Positions 61,796 through 64,000 of a stretch of 64,000 bases of DNA are shown here, piece by piece. The notes under the pieces were generated by a model that was given only the letters and a program-made list of their open reading frames with translations, did no database searches and was not told the origin of the DNA. Origin of the DNA: Homarus americanus. Lineage: Eukaryota > Arthropoda > Malacostraca > Decapoda > Nephropidae. The stretch covers positions 4,501,404-4,565,403 of the forward strand of contig NW_024737068.1 of the NCBI RefSeq assembly GCF_018991925.1, in the 5' to 3' direction. The position numbers and the translations under genes are program-made. How positions within the stretch are numbered: position 1 is the stretch's first letter; the number at the start of each line of letters is the position of its first letter.

Positions 61796-61886
<91 letters not shown>
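61796..61886. repeat. (TA)n microsatellite
   Basis: About 90 bp of TA, preceded by atatactgtata. Confidence 0.98.
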
Positions 61887-61888
<2 letters not shown>

Positions 61889-61936
61889 AAGTTCCCAAGC
61901 GCTTTCTTCATTGGAACTCTTGTTTAGTGATTTACT

Positions 61937-61937
<1 letters not shown>

Positions 61938-62000
<63 letters not shown>
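61938..62000. repeat. (TA)n microsatellite
   Basis: About 60 bp of TA directly abutting the left arm of the palindrome that follows. Confidence 0.98.
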
Positions 62001-62004
<4 letters not shown>

Positions 62005-62291
62005 ACACCTCACTGGTCGGGAATCGAACCCTGGACTTTTGCGTGTGTACAAGGATCGCTACCAACGTGCCACAAGGACAATAAGAAGCAAACTTAGGTT
62101 TTGTTTTATTTGACACAAAGCCTGTTCATTCGTCTTTGTTAAGCAACGTGAGCCTCCAACAAATGAACAGGATTTGTGTGAAATTAAACAAAACCTAGGA
62201 GTGCTTTTGTTAACCTTGTGACGCGATGGTTGCGATCTCTGTTCACACACAGAGGTCCAGGATTCGATTCCCGACTAGTGAGGTATTGTTT
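62001..62291. mobile_element. tRNA-like palindromic element between TA runs
   Basis: Two arms of about 135 bp (62001-62135 and 62156-62291) are inverted copies at roughly 80% identity by eye, around a 20-bp centre. Matching pieces include cctcactggtcgggaatcga against the reverse of tcgattcccgactagtgagg, and cctaggttttgtttaatttc against its counterpart. Each arm holds a pol III-like promoter: a B box (ggttcgattcc on minus near 62020-62030; ggattcgattcc on plus near 62265) and an A box (tggcacgttgg on minus near 62062-62072; weaker on plus). Both point outward into TA runs. Two SINEs in inverted orientation, or a foldback element, would explain it. Confidence 0.75.
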
Positions 62292-62322
62292 GTATATGGA
62301 AGTCCGCGTGATATAGGGATTG

Positions 62323-62428
<106 letters not shown>

Positions 62429-62444
62429 GTTCCCCTGGCCACAC

Positions 62445-62640
62445 CTTAGTTGTTGAAGCGTATAGTAATACATTATAACATCAATAAAACCTTAATTATT
62501 GAAGTGCAGTAATTCATTATATCATCAAGACCTTAGTTGTTGAAGCGTAGTAATACATTATAACATCAATAAAGGCTTAATTATTAAAGAGCAGTAATAC
62601 AGTATAACATCAACAAGACCTTAGCAGTTACAAGATCTTA
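62445..62640. repeat. Inverted, diverged copies of the 44-bp satellite
   Basis: About four units of ttgttgaagcgtagtaatac plus attataacatcaataaaacctta. This is the reverse complement of the 54.6-kb unit with more divergence. Confidence 0.9.
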
Positions 62641-63128
62641 GCTTTTAAAACACAGCATGTATTAAGTGCCTATATTCTAACTTTATTTCGATATAATTGA
62701 AATAAAAAGTAAAATACACCCGCAAGATATGTTTCCTGCATCTTACGGTGAGCGAATCGGCCAATCAAACACTGTCATCCCAGCCATACTTACGTATACA
62801 GTATGTACGTTGTCTATGTATACAGTACGTACTGTACATAACAGGAAGCCATAGTGTATGACGTCATGAGATAACTTTTGCATATCAACAGAGCTAAATA
62901 TTGATATGTAAAGCTTTTCCATATTTTTTTACTAAAGCTATATTTTATATTTTAATATCACAATTTGTAATACAATGATAAATACTGTAACTATATATTA
63001 CTTGTACTTACTAAACTCTCAAGATTAATACTGTACAAGCAGGGGCGGGAAACTTTTGAGATCAGGGAACACATCATATTCATGGGGGCTCATAGCTGGC
63101 CACCTTTTATTTTCAAAGCTAATAATAA
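62641..63128. other. No gene seen
   Basis: Unique AT-rich sequence with several tactgtac/gtacagtat palindromic words near 62800-62840. No coding evidence. Confidence 0.45.
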
Positions 63129-63136
63129 TCCTAGCA

Positions 63137-63877
63137 CAGTGGTTCTCAACCTTGTTTGCCCCATGCACCCCTTTCACCATCTGTCAGAATGTCATTCCCC
63201 CCTCCTTCCCAAGATTGTCTGCCTCAAAAAGTGCATTCCAAATAATATGCATATAATACTGAAAATCCTTTATTTTTTCCATATTAGTACATATACATTT
63301 ACAATTTGACATGGATTATTTTTATAGTGTGAGTTTTACAAATTAAATGCCAATTGAAAATGTTGATGGATTTATAAAACTTGAATAAAAGTAAAATAGT
63401 TTTTTTTTTATTTATAATGAATTCCTTAACAGACCAAACTGAAGCATAATGCAATAAACAAAAAGTTCAATAGAATACCAGGATATTGTAAATTTGTAAT
63501 TAATTTTATTCAGATGAAGATTACAGTCAATGAGAAACCTGTGATTGTTTTTTCTTCGTCAATTCTGGGATACGCGGAGGAGTGCTTGAAAGGGCACAAC
63601 GCAGGTCATTTTCTACCTCTAATCTACTACGTTGCTTCGTTTTAATTTGCAACAGAGTTGAAAAGCCTGACTCACAAAGATATGTCGACACAAACGGAAA
63701 CAATGCACGGATAGCTCTTTCTGCCACTTTTGGGTAGGAATCGCACATCAAGGGCCAAAATTCTGTGATTGATTTCTCATCGAACATATCTCTTGCTCCC
63801 GAATCAGTTTCCCCCCCCCCCCTGAAAACCTGAATTCCCCCCCTGGGGGGACTTCCCCCCTGGTTGAGAACCCCCTG
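63137..63877 (-). mobile_element. hAT (Buster-like) deletion derivative, copy 2
   Basis: Flanked by tcctagca at 63129-63136 and 63878-63885, a perfect 8-bp target duplication with TA at its centre. The ends are cagtggttctcaacc and ggttgagaaccccctg. The minus strand keeps about 85 open codons of transposase C-terminus: FDEKSITEFWPLMCDSYPKV, then LFPFVSTYLCESGFSTLLQI and SRLEVENDLRCALS, to a stop near 63527. The N-terminal two thirds are missing at the same junction as in the 7.35-8.34-kb copy. Both are therefore members of one amplified non-autonomous family. Confidence 0.95.
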
Positions 63878-64000
63878 TCCTAGCAGATACAATAGTATGG
63901 CCGCTACCCTGGAACATCATCTCAGTGCACTTCCGCGGCGATGGGACTCAAACTATATGTTGAGCTGGGCACGACACTGCAAATGAAGCAGCAAGTATAT

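Overview
This window is eukaryotic, repeat-dominated nuclear DNA, most likely from an arthropod and plausibly a decapod crustacean. The evidence is many degenerate TTAGG/CCTAA blocks (TTAGG is the usual arthropod telomere unit), very long TA, GA, CA, GATA and AAT microsatellites, kilobase minisatellites, CR1-type LINEs ending in TTCTTATG repeats, hAT and PIF/Harbinger remnants, tRNA-like SINE pieces, and a split gene with consensus splice sites. The species assignment is inference. No operons, rRNA genes or CRISPR arrays are present.

The best-supported host gene is on the minus strand: an RFX-family transcription factor closest to RFX4. Two exons (22289-22728 and 20643-20782) together encode the whole RFX winged-helix DNA-binding domain. 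A probable start exon at 29030-29096 is phase-compatible. Later exons were not found, so the gene probably runs off the left edge and most of 1-20.6 kb would be intron. The intron between the start exon and the first DNA-binding-domain exon holds a 4.1-kb minisatellite (24.64-28.74 kb). The next intron holds a TTAGG-derived array.

Layout. 0-9 kb: 25-bp minisatellite, SINE head, jockey-like LINE with a TA run inside its reverse transcriptase, CR1 tail inside a TTAGG-like array, hAT element carrying a nested CR1 tail. 9-20 kb: GA microsatellite, 32-bp minisatellite (10.4-12.0 kb), three LINE fragments, two short DNA transposons. 20.6-29.1 kb: RFX4-like exons. 29.1-42.2 kb: cluster of strand-biased G-rich or C-rich minisatellites. 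42.5-50.3 kb: GC-rich island and a nearly full-length but dead CR1. 51-52 kb: C-terminal part of a retroelement with a zinc-knuckle-like motif and a possible restriction-like nuclease. 53.9-54.0 kb: candidate start exon of an unknown membrane or secreted protein. 54.6-55.7 kb: 44-bp satellite, seen again at 58.8 and (inverted) 62.5 kb. 55.9-58.2 kb: PIF/Harbinger-like MADF remnant and hAT transposase remnant. 61.6-62.4 kb: four TA runs around a tRNA-like palindrome. 63.1-63.9 kb: second copy of the hAT deletion derivative.

Most long open frames here are translations of tandem repeats and are not genes. Coordinates of degenerate repeats and transposon edges are approximate unless target-site duplications are given.
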